Assembly (NCBI GenBank): GCA_003552275.1
Contig: PUKL01000091.1
Coordinates: forward strand, 1-8,535
Reading direction: 5' to 3'
DNA from: Mollicutes bacterium
Lineage (GTDB): Bacteria > Bacillota_I > Bacilli_A > Izemoplasmatales > Izemoplasmataceae
DNA length: 8,535 nt
The notes beneath the pieces were generated by a model. It had not been told where the DNA came from, made no database searches, and saw only the letters and a program-made list of their open reading frames with translations. Positions 1-6,105 of this stretch are shown here, one piece after another; positions within the stretch are counted from its first letter, which is position 1; every line of letters begins with the position of its first letter. A program made the position numbers and the translations under genes.

Positions 1-36
1 GTCAACCTTTCTATGGTGAGAATCTCTGTTCCGCAT
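1..36 (-). CDS. Possible start of a further gene, cut by the left edge
   Basis: An ATG at 36-34 opens a frame that reads MRNRDSHHRKVD and is still open at the window edge. An AGGA about six bases upstream could serve as a ribosome binding site, and an extended -10 promoter lies just upstream (53-61). Only twelve codons are visible, so no product can be suggested. The predicted transcription start would fall only about ten bases before this ATG, so the stretch could instead be the 5' leader of a gene lying further left. Low confidence. Confidence 0.22.
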   Translation of the reverse strand, partial: MRNRDSHHRKVD

Positions 37-52
37 CCCTCTTCCTAAACGC

Positions 53-80
53 ATTATAGCACATGATAAAACGGATAACA
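53..80 (-). promoter_or_regulatory. Extended -10 promoter reading out of the window to the left
   Basis: Read on the minus strand, 61-53 is TGCTATAAT, a perfect extended -10 (TG-N-TATAAT). The hexamer 17 bases further upstream (GTGTTA) matches the -35 consensus at only three of six positions, which an extended -10 tolerates. It sits about 30 bases after the fetB stop codon. It leaves no room for a fetB terminator, so fetB transcripts may run through into the next gene. Confidence 0.5.
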
Positions 81-89
81 CGACCGATT

Positions 90-878
90 TCACAACATCG
101 TCTTCAGCTGGGCTTCGCTGTTGAAAAAGGTGCGATAACCCATGACAAGGAAAAAATACGTGGATAGGGCGACACCGCCGAGTATCCCGAGCATGACACC
201 GATCTGATAGAGGATACTCGTGACCGGTGAGACACCGGCGAGAATCTGTCCCGTCATCATCCCCGGAAGAAAGATGATCCCCATCCCGAGCATGTTGTTC
301 AAGGTGGGCATGATGGCCGCATCAAAGGAATCGTTCACGATGGCTTTGGATGCGTCTTTGGGCGTCGCCCCCAGATGCATCGCTTCCATCACCGCCTCCT
401 TCTGATCGGTGAAGCGGGTGATCATGCTGTGGATGCCCAGGGTGATCCCGGTCATGCTGTTGCCGACGATCATCCCCGCGATGGGGATGAAATACCGGGG
501 ATTGTAGAAGGGTTCCACCCGGATGACCACGAAAAGGAAATAGATCAGGGCGATGAGGCTTCCCGAAGGGAGAGCCAAAAACGCGACCCGTTTCAGAGAA
601 GGACTCAAACGACCCTTGAACTTGCGAAAGACCGTGAACACCGCGAAACCGAGCATGACGGCGATCACCGCCACAGTCACAAGCGGGTGGGGATTCTCGA
701 AGATGACCGTGAGTAGATAGCCCACAAGCACCAACTGCAGTGTCATCCGCAGCGTGGCGATGAAGAGTTCCTTCTCTCTGCGGATGTTTTGTCTCTTCAG
801 GATGAAGAAGACCAAAACGATGAAAATATAGCCTAGAAGCACTTGGATATGCGTGAGTTCGATGATGTCGGTGTTCAT
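90..878 (-). CDS. fetB: FetB/YbbM-type ABC transporter membrane subunit (putative iron/metal exporter)
   Basis: 262-residue integral membrane protein of the UPF0014 (YbbM/FetB) family. About seven hydrophobic segments can be seen: near residues 11-27, 40-60, 65-84, 98-119, 128-148, 189-214 and 223-249. The family-typical stretch GNSMTGITLG lies in the fifth segment, followed by a charged cytoplasmic loop (RFTDQKEAVMEAMHLGATPKDA) likely to couple to the ATPase. In E. coli FetA-FetB is reported to export iron and protect against oxidative stress; plant relatives are linked to aluminium tolerance. Substrate here is inferred. The start codon overlaps the stop of the ATPase gene by four bases (ATGA), so the two are translationally coupled and make one transporter. 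Length and topology are normal for the family. No terminator follows. Confidence 0.88.
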   Translation of the reverse strand: MNTDIIELTHIQVLLGYIFIVLVFFILKRQNIRREKELFIATLRMTLQLVLVGYLLTVIFENPHPLVTVAVIAVMLGFAVFTVFRKFKGRLSPSLKRVAFLALPSGSLIALIYFLFVVIRVEPFYNPRYFIPIAGMIVGNSMTGITLGIHSMITRFTDQKEAVMEAMHLGATPKDASKAIVNDSFDAAIMPTLNNMLGMGIIFLPGMMTGQILAGVSPVTSILYQIGVMLGILGGVALSTYFFLVMGYRTFFNSEAQLKTML

Positions 879-1513
879 GCCTTTTCACCACCTTGCAGTC
901 GCCCTTCCCGGATGTGGTGTATGCTGTCGGCAAGACGAACCGCATGTTCTTTCGAATGCGTCACCATGACCAAGGTCTTCTTTTCCTCCCTGACACATCT
1001 CACGACCGTGTCGAGGACGACGTCTTCCGTCTCGTCGTCCAAAGCGCTCGAGGGCTCGTCAAAAAGATACACTTCCGCATCCAGGAGCAACACCCGCGCC
1101 AGGGCCAAGCGTTGCGCCTCTCCGCCCGAAAAGTTCGTGACGGCCGCACGCAAAGGCTTTCGGAGCCGGACCTTGACCAAGACTTCTTCCAAAACTTCGT
1201 CGGCGGGGACTTGACGGCGTTGGAACTGAAACCCTTTCAACAGATTGTCCTTGATCGTCCCCGGAAAGAGGTGGGGTCTCTGGTTGAGGTAGACCACATG
1301 CCGGCGGTGTTCGACGGAATCGATCGCATCGAGACTCTCCCCTTTGTAGAGGATATTTCCCCGGGTGGGAGAGATGGTCTTGTTCAACAGCTTCAACAAC
1401 GTGCTCTTGCCACCGCCGCTCTCCCCGACGAGACATGTGACCTCCCCTTGTCGGATGATGAGGCCGTCGATTTCCAAGATGTCCTTGTAGGCGACATCGT
1501 GCAGTTCAAACAT
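875..1513 (-). CDS. fetA: FetA/YbbL-type ABC transporter ATP-binding subunit
   Basis: 212-residue single-domain ABC ATPase that should power the FetB membrane subunit. Visible motifs are Walker A GESGGGKST (residues 30-38), Q-loop Gln78, signature FSGGEAQR (128-135), Walker B VYLFDE ending in Glu153, D-loop SALD (156-159) and switch His186. All catalytic positions are intact. Two in-frame ATGs lie six bases apart. The upstream one (1519) directly abuts GAGGG, leaving no spacer; the downstream one (1513) has that GAGGG six bases ahead, so I place the start at 1513. The gene follows nagB after a 54-base gap in which I see no promoter, so it is probably read from the nagB promoter. FetA is preferred over a generic ABC assignment because of the partner protein. 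Confidence 0.88.
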   Translation of the reverse strand: MFELHDVAYKDILEIDGLIIRQGEVTCLVGESGGGKSTLLKLLNKTISPTRGNILYKGESLDAIDSVEHRRHVVYLNQRPHLFPGTIKDNLLKGFQFQRRQVPADEVLEEVLVKVRLRKPLRAAVTNFSGGEAQRLALARVLLLDAEVYLFDEPSSALDDETEDVVLDTVVRCVREEKKTLVMVTHSKEHAVRLADSIHHIREGRLQGGEKA

Positions 1514-1567
1514 CGTCATCCCTCATTTCAGAAGTTGCCGTCCGCATCAAGCGCAGAGTCTTCGTCA

Positions 1568-2299
1568 TCAAAGGTGCTTCCTTTCGATATCTTGCGCCGC
1601 CGCTTCGTCCAAGACGACAACCACATCGTCATGTTTCTTGAGGGCGCTCGCGGGAACCCGTTCGCTGATGGGACCTTCGAGGAAGGTCTTGACAATCGCC
1701 GCCTTATCCTTGCCGCTTGCGGCGAGCAATATCCGTTTCGCGCCGAGGATGGTGTCAATCCCCATCGTCACCGCATAACGGGGCACATCGGACAAAGAAG
1801 TGAAGAACCGGCTGTTCGCCTCTCTCGTCGCATCGGCCAACCGGATTTTGTGGGTCTTTTGCGTGAACGGGGTCCCCGGCTCGTTGAAGGCGATGTGTCC
1901 GTTCGTCCCGATGCCGAGAAGCTGGAGGTCGATACCGCCCTGCGACGCGATGAAACCGTCATACGACTCGTATTCGGCATGCTCGTCGGTCGGGGGGAAA
2001 TGCGTGTTGGCGATGTTGATGTCCACATGGTCGAAAAAGTGCCTGCTCATGTAATTCCTGTAGGCTTCGGGGTGGTCCTTGTTGATGTCGAGATATTCGT
2101 CGAGATTGAACGTGCGGACTTTCCCGAAAGAGACCCGTCCCTCGTTGTGCTTTTTCACGAGGCGCTCATAGACGCCTTTGTATGTCGAACCCGTCGCACA
2201 GCCGAGATTGAAGGAAGTCTTCTTCCTGATTTCTTCGATGACGAAATCCGCGATATGATCGCTGAGTGCCGCCTTGTCCTTGAAAATCCTCACTTCCAT
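1568..2299 (-). CDS. nagB: Glucosamine-6-phosphate deaminase
   Basis: 243-residue cytoplasmic enzyme converting glucosamine 6-phosphate and water to fructose 6-phosphate and ammonia, the last step of amino-sugar catabolism and a link between cell-wall precursors and glycolysis. Motifs: the phosphate-binding region LGCATGSTYKG (residues 32-42), NLDEY with the catalytic Asp67, and GIGTNGHIAFNEPG (129-142) with catalytic His135 and Glu140. Asn133 stands where E. coli NagB has Asp141, as in Bacillus NagB. Length matches the short Bacillus-type enzyme without the E. coli C-terminal extension. One oddity is Tyr40 in place of the usual Pro in the TGxTP stretch. The ATG has a strong AGGAGG eight bases upstream (2308-2313) and a near-consensus promoter. 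No nagA or GntR regulator gene is visible nearby. Confidence 0.95.
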   Translation of the reverse strand: MEVRIFKDKAALSDHIADFVIEEIRKKTSFNLGCATGSTYKGVYERLVKKHNEGRVSFGKVRTFNLDEYLDINKDHPEAYRNYMSRHFFDHVDINIANTHFPPTDEHAEYESYDGFIASQGGIDLQLLGIGTNGHIAFNEPGTPFTQKTHKIRLADATREANSRFFTSLSDVPRYAVTMGIDTILGAKRILLAASGKDKAAIVKTFLEGPISERVPASALKKHDDVVVVLDEAAAQDIERKHL

Positions 2300-2307
2300 G
2301 AAGAACG

Positions 2308-2313
2308 CCTCCT
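2308..2313 (-). promoter_or_regulatory. Ribosome binding site of nagB
   Basis: On the minus strand this reads AGGAGG, full complementarity to the 16S rRNA tail, eight bases before the ATG at 2299. It lies about a dozen bases after the predicted transcription start, so the nagB leader is only about 26 bases and leaves no room for a riboswitch. Confidence 0.8.
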
Positions 2314-2331
2314 CATATGGTGTATATCCCG

Positions 2332-2361
2332 ATTATATGCGGCGTTCGGATATCTTGTCAA
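2332..2361 (-). promoter_or_regulatory. Near-consensus sigma-A promoter of nagB (and probably fetAB)
   Basis: Minus strand: -35 TTGACA (2361-2356), an 18-base spacer, and -10 TATAAT (2337-2332). Both hexamers are perfect; only the spacer is one base longer than optimal. The predicted start of transcription is near 2325. A six-base inverted repeat (ATATCC at 2324-2329, GGATAT at 2348-2353) brackets the -10 box and could be part of an operator, but it is short. A promoter this strong would be expected either to be expressed constantly or to be held off by a repressor. Confidence 0.85.
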
Positions 2362-2400
2362 ACACCGGTGATCGAAATGAAGCCTTGCCGCCCTTTCGGC

Positions 2401-2430
2401 AGAAAAAAGGTTTCCTGGGCAGGAAACCTT
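2401..2430 (-). terminator. Rho-independent terminator after the PAP2 gene
   Basis: A perfect ten-base-pair stem (arms 2430-2421 and 2416-2407, loop of four bases) is followed on the minus strand by six T residues (2408-2403). It lies 20 bases after the PAP2 stop codon and before the nagB promoter, so it separates the upstream five-gene run from the nagB-fetAB unit. The T run is on the minus-strand side only, so it acts in that direction. Confidence 0.92.
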
Positions 2431-2450
2431 CATGGATCACGCGGGACATG

Positions 2451-3353
2451 TCACTTGCCCAACCGATGGAAGATGCCCGGAAAGATGAAGAAGCCGGTGT
2501 AGGCCACAATGCCGTAACGGACGAATTGCAGGAGGTTGAAGAACCAACTTTCCTCTTCCAGACCGAAAAGGCCGAAAAGCAGCCCCAACAACACGAGTGT
2601 GCCCGCCACGACGACGAGGCCCACCACAATCCGGAGCAACTTCAATGTCCAAGGCACATCGACACGGAAATTGATATGTTTCTTCTCCATGGCCAAGGCG
2701 ATGATGATGCCGATGAGGAGACCGTAAGCCTTGTAGAAATCGGCCGCTTCGACGCCTTGGAAATAGAAGATGCCCGGCATGAAGACGATGGCGAGTATGG
2801 AATAATAGCGATGCAGGGATTCGTCGTTGTCTTTGTATTTCGCAAACACGAAAGCGTGTCCGAAAGCCACGCCGACACCGAGAAGGCCGCCGACAACGAC
2901 GTCTTCGACATAATGCACGCCCAAAGCGAGACGGCTGAACATCATGAGAACCGTGACCACCGCGGCGAGAACGTACCATTTCCATTTGTTCAAAAAGACG
3001 GCGATCGAAAAGAAGAGCGTCGAGGCACCTTGTGTGTGTCCGCTCGGGAAAGCGGAGCCTGTCGCGGTGTCAGGACGACGGTTTTCGATGATGCCGTGAC
3101 CCGGTTCACCTTGTTCGAAGGGACGGGGTCGCATGAAGAGATTCTTCAAGGCGTTGTTCAAGGAGAGCCCGATTCCCAAAGAAACCGCGAGAAACTCCCC
3201 CATCTTCTTGTTGAAGGCCCAATAGATCGATGCCAAGACGATGATATAGAAGTATTCCTCGCCGAGCAGACTGACAGCGTTCCAAAAAAGCTCGAAAAAC
3301 CTTCCTCCCGTCTCCTGTAGCCAGATGATGAGATCGACACTGAAATCTTTCAT
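2451..3353 (-). CDS. PAP2-family membrane phosphatase with C-terminal membrane extension
   Basis: 300-residue polytopic membrane protein carrying the full three-part active site of the type 2 phosphatidic acid phosphatase family: KX6RP at Lys70-Pro78, PSGH at 103-106 (His106), and SRX5HX3D at 140-151 (His147 nucleophile, Asp151). Such enzymes remove phosphate from lipid phosphates or polyprenyl pyrophosphates, for example in undecaprenyl phosphate recycling; the substrate cannot be read from the sequence. The catalytic part ends near residue 170. The remaining 130 residues add hydrophobic segments near 188-200, 210-222, 242-265 and 270-295, making it longer than the roughly 200-residue bacterial forms. 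The start overlaps the preceding dehydrogenase stop by four bases (ATGA), with AAGGA nine bases upstream. It is the last gene before the terminator. Confidence 0.9.
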   Translation of the reverse strand: MKDFSVDLIIWLQETGGRFFELFWNAVSLLGEEYFYIIVLASIYWAFNKKMGEFLAVSLGIGLSLNNALKNLFMRPRPFEQGEPGHGIIENRRPDTATGSAFPSGHTQGASTLFFSIAVFLNKWKWYVLAAVVTVLMMFSRLALGVHYVEDVVVGGLLGVGVAFGHAFVFAKYKDNDESLHRYYSILAIVFMPGIFYFQGVEAADFYKAYGLLIGIIIALAMEKKHINFRVDVPWTLKLLRIVVGLVVVAGTLVLLGLLFGLFGLEEESWFFNLLQFVRYGIVAYTGFFIFPGIFHRLGK

Positions 3354-4144
3354 GATTCTTCATCCTTCCGTTCATCGATTTCACCCGGGGGTCTCCCCCG
3401 AGTCTCGAACAATTCTTGTCGGCGTTTTTTCAAATATGGTCCGTAAGCCCATGGGAAAAGCCTGTACATCCACTTGAAAAGACGCGAGGGATAGATGTGC
3501 CTTTTCTCCTTCTTCAGACCCTCGAGCATCTTCATGGCCACATGAGAAGCCGATTGTACGGGCGGCGGGGGCTTGTCCTGGGCGGCCCTGTCGAAGAAGT
3601 CGGTTGCGGTCGCGACCGGATAGACCCGGAGGAGTTTCTGGTCCGCGGGGAGTTCATGCTCGAAAGCGTCGAAGAAACCGCGCAATGCCGCCTTCGTGGC
3701 ACTATAGACCCCATATCCGGGTAGCGACAGGAAACTGACGGCCGAAAGCGTCGCCATGAACACGAACGGTTCGGCGGGATAAAGCTCGCGCATCTTGACG
3801 GCACTGTAGATGACGCTTGTGACATTGACATCCATGATGGACCGGATATGTTCCCAGTCGGCTCTTTCGAGCAGCTCGTAGTAAGTGAAGCCCGCATTGG
3901 CGACAAAGACGTCGATGCGACCGAAGTGGCCTCGGGCATACTCGAAGACGGCATCGATCTCTTCGGGACGGGAGAGATCGGCGTTCTTCACCCGGAGCCG
4001 CTCGTGCACAAGCGTGGCATCCTTCTCGATGGAGCGGCTCACCCCGAGAACATGCGCCCCTTCGGCGAGAAGGAGATGCAAAAACTCCCTGCCGATGCCT
4101 TTCGAAGCGCCGGTCAATACGACATTCTTGCCTGTAAGGTCCAA
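3350..4144 (-). CDS. Short-chain dehydrogenase/reductase (classical SDR)
   Basis: 264-residue NAD(P)-dependent oxidoreductase of unknown substrate. Classical SDR motifs are complete: cofactor loop TGASKGIG (11-18), acidic Asp56 in the ADLS turn, NAG (83-85), Asn107, Ser134, and YSATK with Tyr147 and Lys151. Arg37 after the second beta strand suggests a preference for NADP(H). After the active site comes YPVATATDFF, then a basic, aromatic C-terminal part (KWMYRLFPWAYGPYLKKRR, about 225-243) that may lie on the membrane, followed by a charged tail. The start is TTG: a perfect AGGAGGTG sits five bases ahead and overlaps the stop region of the methyltransferase gene, whereas no ATG is suitably placed. 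The protein may act on a lipid or a lipid-like substrate, given the PAP2 neighbour, but that is inference. Confidence 0.88.
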   Translation of the reverse strand: MDLTGKNVVLTGASKGIGREFLHLLLAEGAHVLGVSRSIEKDATLVHERLRVKNADLSRPEEIDAVFEYARGHFGRIDVFVANAGFTYYELLERADWEHIRSIMDVNVTSVIYSAVKMRELYPAEPFVFMATLSAVSFLSLPGYGVYSATKAALRGFFDAFEHELPADQKLLRVYPVATATDFFDRAAQDKPPPPVQSASHVAMKMLEGLKKEKRHIYPSRLFKWMYRLFPWAYGPYLKKRRQELFETRGRPPGEIDERKDEES

Positions 4145-4150
4145 ACGGCC

Positions 4151-4158
4151 ACCTCCTC
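4151..4158 (-). promoter_or_regulatory. Ribosome binding site that fixes the TTG start of the SDR gene
   Basis: Minus strand reads AGGAGGTG-type sequence directly at and after the stop codon of the methyltransferase gene, five bases before the TTG at 4144-4142. Its strength compensates for the weak start codon and couples the two genes within a 12-base gap. Confidence 0.75.
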
Positions 4159-5485
4159 AGTATATACGCAACCCCTTGGGATAATGATTCTTCAACACCC
4201 CGTCGACGATTTTGGCGAACCCGAGCGGCACCCCGTCGACACATACCGCTACAAGACCGTTTTTTTCGGTCGTCCTCAGTGTCTCCCCCCGCATGTAACG
4301 CTTGATTTCATCGCTTTCTCTTCCGAAATCGACGGTTCTTTGGAAACTGTCTTTCGGAAGCGCATGGGCCAAAGCATGTGCGGGTACGAAACGGCTCTTT
4401 TTCATTTCACCGAGCATGATTCCCGCCCGGAGCACCTTCAACCCCGATAAAGCGATAAGCTGTCCCGGGAACAAGTGGAGGGTGTCTTTTCTACGGATGA
4501 GCGTCCCTTCCGGCAAGGCGCGGAGGAAGGACTTGGCGAACACTTCGAAAAGCGGGGGAAGAGGTATGCCCTTTTCCACCGGAGGCACACGGGGCGAAGC
4601 ATCCTCCCTCTTCTCGAGAAGGGCGACAAAATGCCCCTCTCCTTCGCTCCTGTGGGGCCATATCCGCAGAGCTTCTTTCATGTCGACACCCGCGGAGAGC
4701 GAGCCTTTCTTCTTGATGGGGACCAAAGTTGTGTCGGGATGCTTCCGCAAAAAAGCGCGAACGACCCCTTCGTTCTCGGTCGTGTTCAATGTACAGGTTG
4801 AATAGACGATCCTCCCTCCCTTGCGGGCGAGTGCGTGGGCGTTTTCCAAGAGCTCCCCCTGCAAAGGGGCCAAGCGCTTGGGAAGATCGTCCCTGTATAA
4901 AGAAATCGCTTCTTTCTCTTTGCGGAACATCCCCTCCAAAGAACAGGGGACATCCACCATGACCGCATCGAAAAAACCGGGGAGTCGTTTTGCAAGGTCG
5001 GCGGCGCGATGGTTCGTGACAAGCGCGTTTTGCACCCCCATCCGCTCGATGTTGCCAGACAAAGTGCGGGCACGACCGTAGTCGGTGTCGTTCGCCACGA
5101 GCAATCCCTCATTCTCCATGGCGATCGCCATGGAGACACTCTTCCCGCCGGGAGCCGCACACAAGTCGAGGATGCGTTCACCGGGCTTGGCGTCCAGCAC
5201 GGCCGCCGGGGCCATCGCCGAGGGTTCCTGGATGTAGAAAAGACCGGCGTGATGATGGGGATCGTCACCGAGAGCGCGCACTTTGGGGGCATAGAAGCCG
5301 TCGGGATGCCAAGGGACGTTCTTGAGCTCATGGGGAAAGCGGTCGCGGAACTCTTGCTCGCTCATCTTCAAGGTATTGAGGATGAAACCGCGATAATGGT
5401 TTTTCGTGTACACGGAGAGGAATTCGTCGAATTCTTCTCCGAGGATCTCTTTCATGTGGTGTTGGAACGATTCGGGAAGTCGCAT
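4157..5485 (-). CDS. rsmF: RsmF-type 16S rRNA (cytosine-5) methyltransferase
   Basis: 442-residue SAM-dependent RNA m5C methyltransferase of the RsmB/Nop2/Sun (NSUN) class. Order of parts: N-terminal RsmF-like domain (about 1-95), Rossmann methyltransferase core with motif I DLCAAPGGKS (107-116), motif IV DVPCSLEGMFRK (178-189) with Cys181, and motif VI YSTCTLN (228-234) with the nucleophile Cys231. A C-terminal region (about 280-442) follows, ending in a PUA-like RNA-binding module (from about 350). This full-length layout fits RsmF/YebU rather than RsmB. E. coli RsmF makes m5C1407 in the decoding site, and the Thermus enzyme also modifies 1400 and 1404; the exact site here is inferred. Motif IV has Leu183 where Gly is usual (CSGEG). 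ATG start with GGGGAG seven bases upstream. It lies 83 bases after the acetyltransferase gene and 12 bases before the SDR gene. Confidence 0.88.
   Translation of the reverse strand: MRLPESFQHHMKEILGEEFDEFLSVYTKNHYRGFILNTLKMSEQEFRDRFPHELKNVPWHPDGFYAPKVRALGDDPHHHAGLFYIQEPSAMAPAAVLDAKPGERILDLCAAPGGKSVSMAIAMENEGLLVANDTDYGRARTLSGNIERMGVQNALVTNHRAADLAKRLPGFFDAVMVDVPCSLEGMFRKEKEAISLYRDDLPKRLAPLQGELLENAHALARKGGRIVYSTCTLNTTENEGVVRAFLRKHPDTTLVPIKKKGSLSAGVDMKEALRIWPHRSEGEGHFVALLEKREDASPRVPPVEKGIPLPPLFEVFAKSFLRALPEGTLIRRKDTLHLFPGQLIALSGLKVLRAGIMLGEMKKSRFVPAHALAHALPKDSFQRTVDFGRESDEIKRYMRGETLRTTEKNGLVAVCVDGVPLGFAKIVDGVLKNHYPKGLRIY
5113..5136. repeat. Perfect 24-base palindrome inside rsmF
   Basis: Twelve-base arms meet without a spacer at 5124/5125. 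The core is GCGATCGC, flanked on both sides by CCATGG. It falls just after motif I of the methyltransferase and encodes the symmetric peptide S-M-A-I-A-M-E on the minus strand. As RNA it could form a ten-pair hairpin with a GAUC tetraloop; as DNA it could extrude as a cruciform or bind a dimeric protein. The match stops at 5112/5137. Confidence 0.9.
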
Positions 5486-5568
5486 GGCTCATCTCCCCGC
5501 TTTCGACTTGACGTGTGGAGTCGTTGTTACGGACATGACAGAGAACACATCCGGGTCGATGGGATGTT
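5486..5568 (-). other. 83-base gap between the acetyltransferase and rsmF genes
   Basis: No convincing promoter or terminator is visible on the minus strand. The only secondary structure is a five-pair stem (5504-5508 with 5519-5523, ten-base loop) without a T run. The rsmF ribosome binding site lies at the left end. Read-through from the tetR promoter is therefore likely, but a weak internal promoter cannot be excluded. Confidence 0.45.
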
Positions 5569-6105
5569 TCAGGCTTGACGGATGCGCTTGGCCATGATGA
5601 TGTCGGGCTTGGCGGGACCGTTCGCGTCGGGGATGACACCGACGATCCGGTAGCCGATTTTCTCATAGAAGCTGTATGGATGGTCGGCTTTGTTTCTGTT
5701 GGCGGCAATCTTGTCGAAGGTGTCCTCGAAGAGGTCGCTTTCGGAGAGACTCGTCCGGAAATCCTCATCGTCCGTGCCGAGATACACCGTGAGGAAACCG
5801 TCCGCCGCGAGCCGACTCTCCAACTCTCCGACCAGGCGGCGCCCCACACCTTGATGCCGGTGTTCCGCTTTCACGATGAGGGGATGCAACTCGGCAGCGT
5901 GCGAATACTCTTCTTTCAAAGCGCCGACGAAGCCGACGAGATCGCCGTCTTCACTGGCGGCGAGAAGAAGATTCTTCTCGTCGAGGAGATTCTCGACACA
6001 TTTCTTCGCCACATCCGGTGCGACGGCATGCGGAAACGTCTCGTGAAGGAGCTTTGCACATGCTGCGGCCAGCTTGCGGTATTCGGTCAGTCTTTCAATG
6101 CGCAC
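5569..6105 (-). CDS. AAC(6')-Ii-like aminoglycoside 6'-N-acetyltransferase (GNAT)
   Basis: 178-residue GNAT acetyltransferase that closely resembles AAC(6')-Ii of Enterococcus faecium (182 residues, recalled from memory), which transfers acetyl from acetyl-CoA to the 6'-amino group of aminoglycosides. Shared blocks are ELHPLIV (72-78), the acetyl-CoA loop RHQGVG (83-88), YLGTDDED (108-115), and the C-terminal HPYSFYEKIGYRIVGVIPDA (142-161) followed by KPDI-MAK. Glu72, His74, Leu76 and Tyr147, reported as important in AAC(6')-Ii, are present at the same numbers. The start is GTG at 6105: GGAGG stands six bases ahead, and homology begins there; an upstream ATG at 6165 would lack both. The gene begins inside the last codons of the tetR gene (11-base overlap), so translation is coupled. 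A housekeeping substrate such as a polyamine or protein remains possible. Confidence 0.86.
   Translation of the reverse strand: MRIERLTEYRKLAAACAKLLHETFPHAVAPDVAKKCVENLLDEKNLLLAASEDGDLVGFVGALKEEYSHAAELHPLIVKAEHRHQGVGRRLVGELESRLAADGFLTVYLGTDDEDFRTSLSESDLFEDTFDKIAANRNKADHPYSFYEKIGYRIVGVIPDANGPAKPDIIMAKRIRQA

Noticed and set aside
2314..2329. Possible NagR/GntR-type operator near the nagB start
   Set aside because: The TGGTGTATATCC stretch only loosely recalls a NagR box and is not a good dyad; the six-base arms around the -10 box are too short to claim.
893..2371. 492-codon plus-strand open frame opposite fetA and nagB
   Set aside because: It runs antisense to two genes with complete enzyme motifs, has no ribosome site or recognisable domain, and its Arg/Asp-rich composition is typical of the reverse frame of G+C-rich genes.
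2848..2866. Small ACACG/CGTGT hairpin inside the PAP2 gene
   Set aside because: A five-pair stem within coding sequence is expected by chance and has no T run or placement suggesting a function.
2274..3320. 348-codon plus-strand open frame opposite the PAP2 gene
   Set aside because: It crosses the nagB promoter and the terminator, and is rich in His, Glu and Asp as expected for the complement of a hydrophobic membrane protein. The PAP2 motifs settle the coding strand.
5504..5523. Stem-loop between the acetyltransferase and rsmF genes as a terminator
   Set aside because: Only five base pairs with a ten-base loop and no T run follow it on the minus strand.
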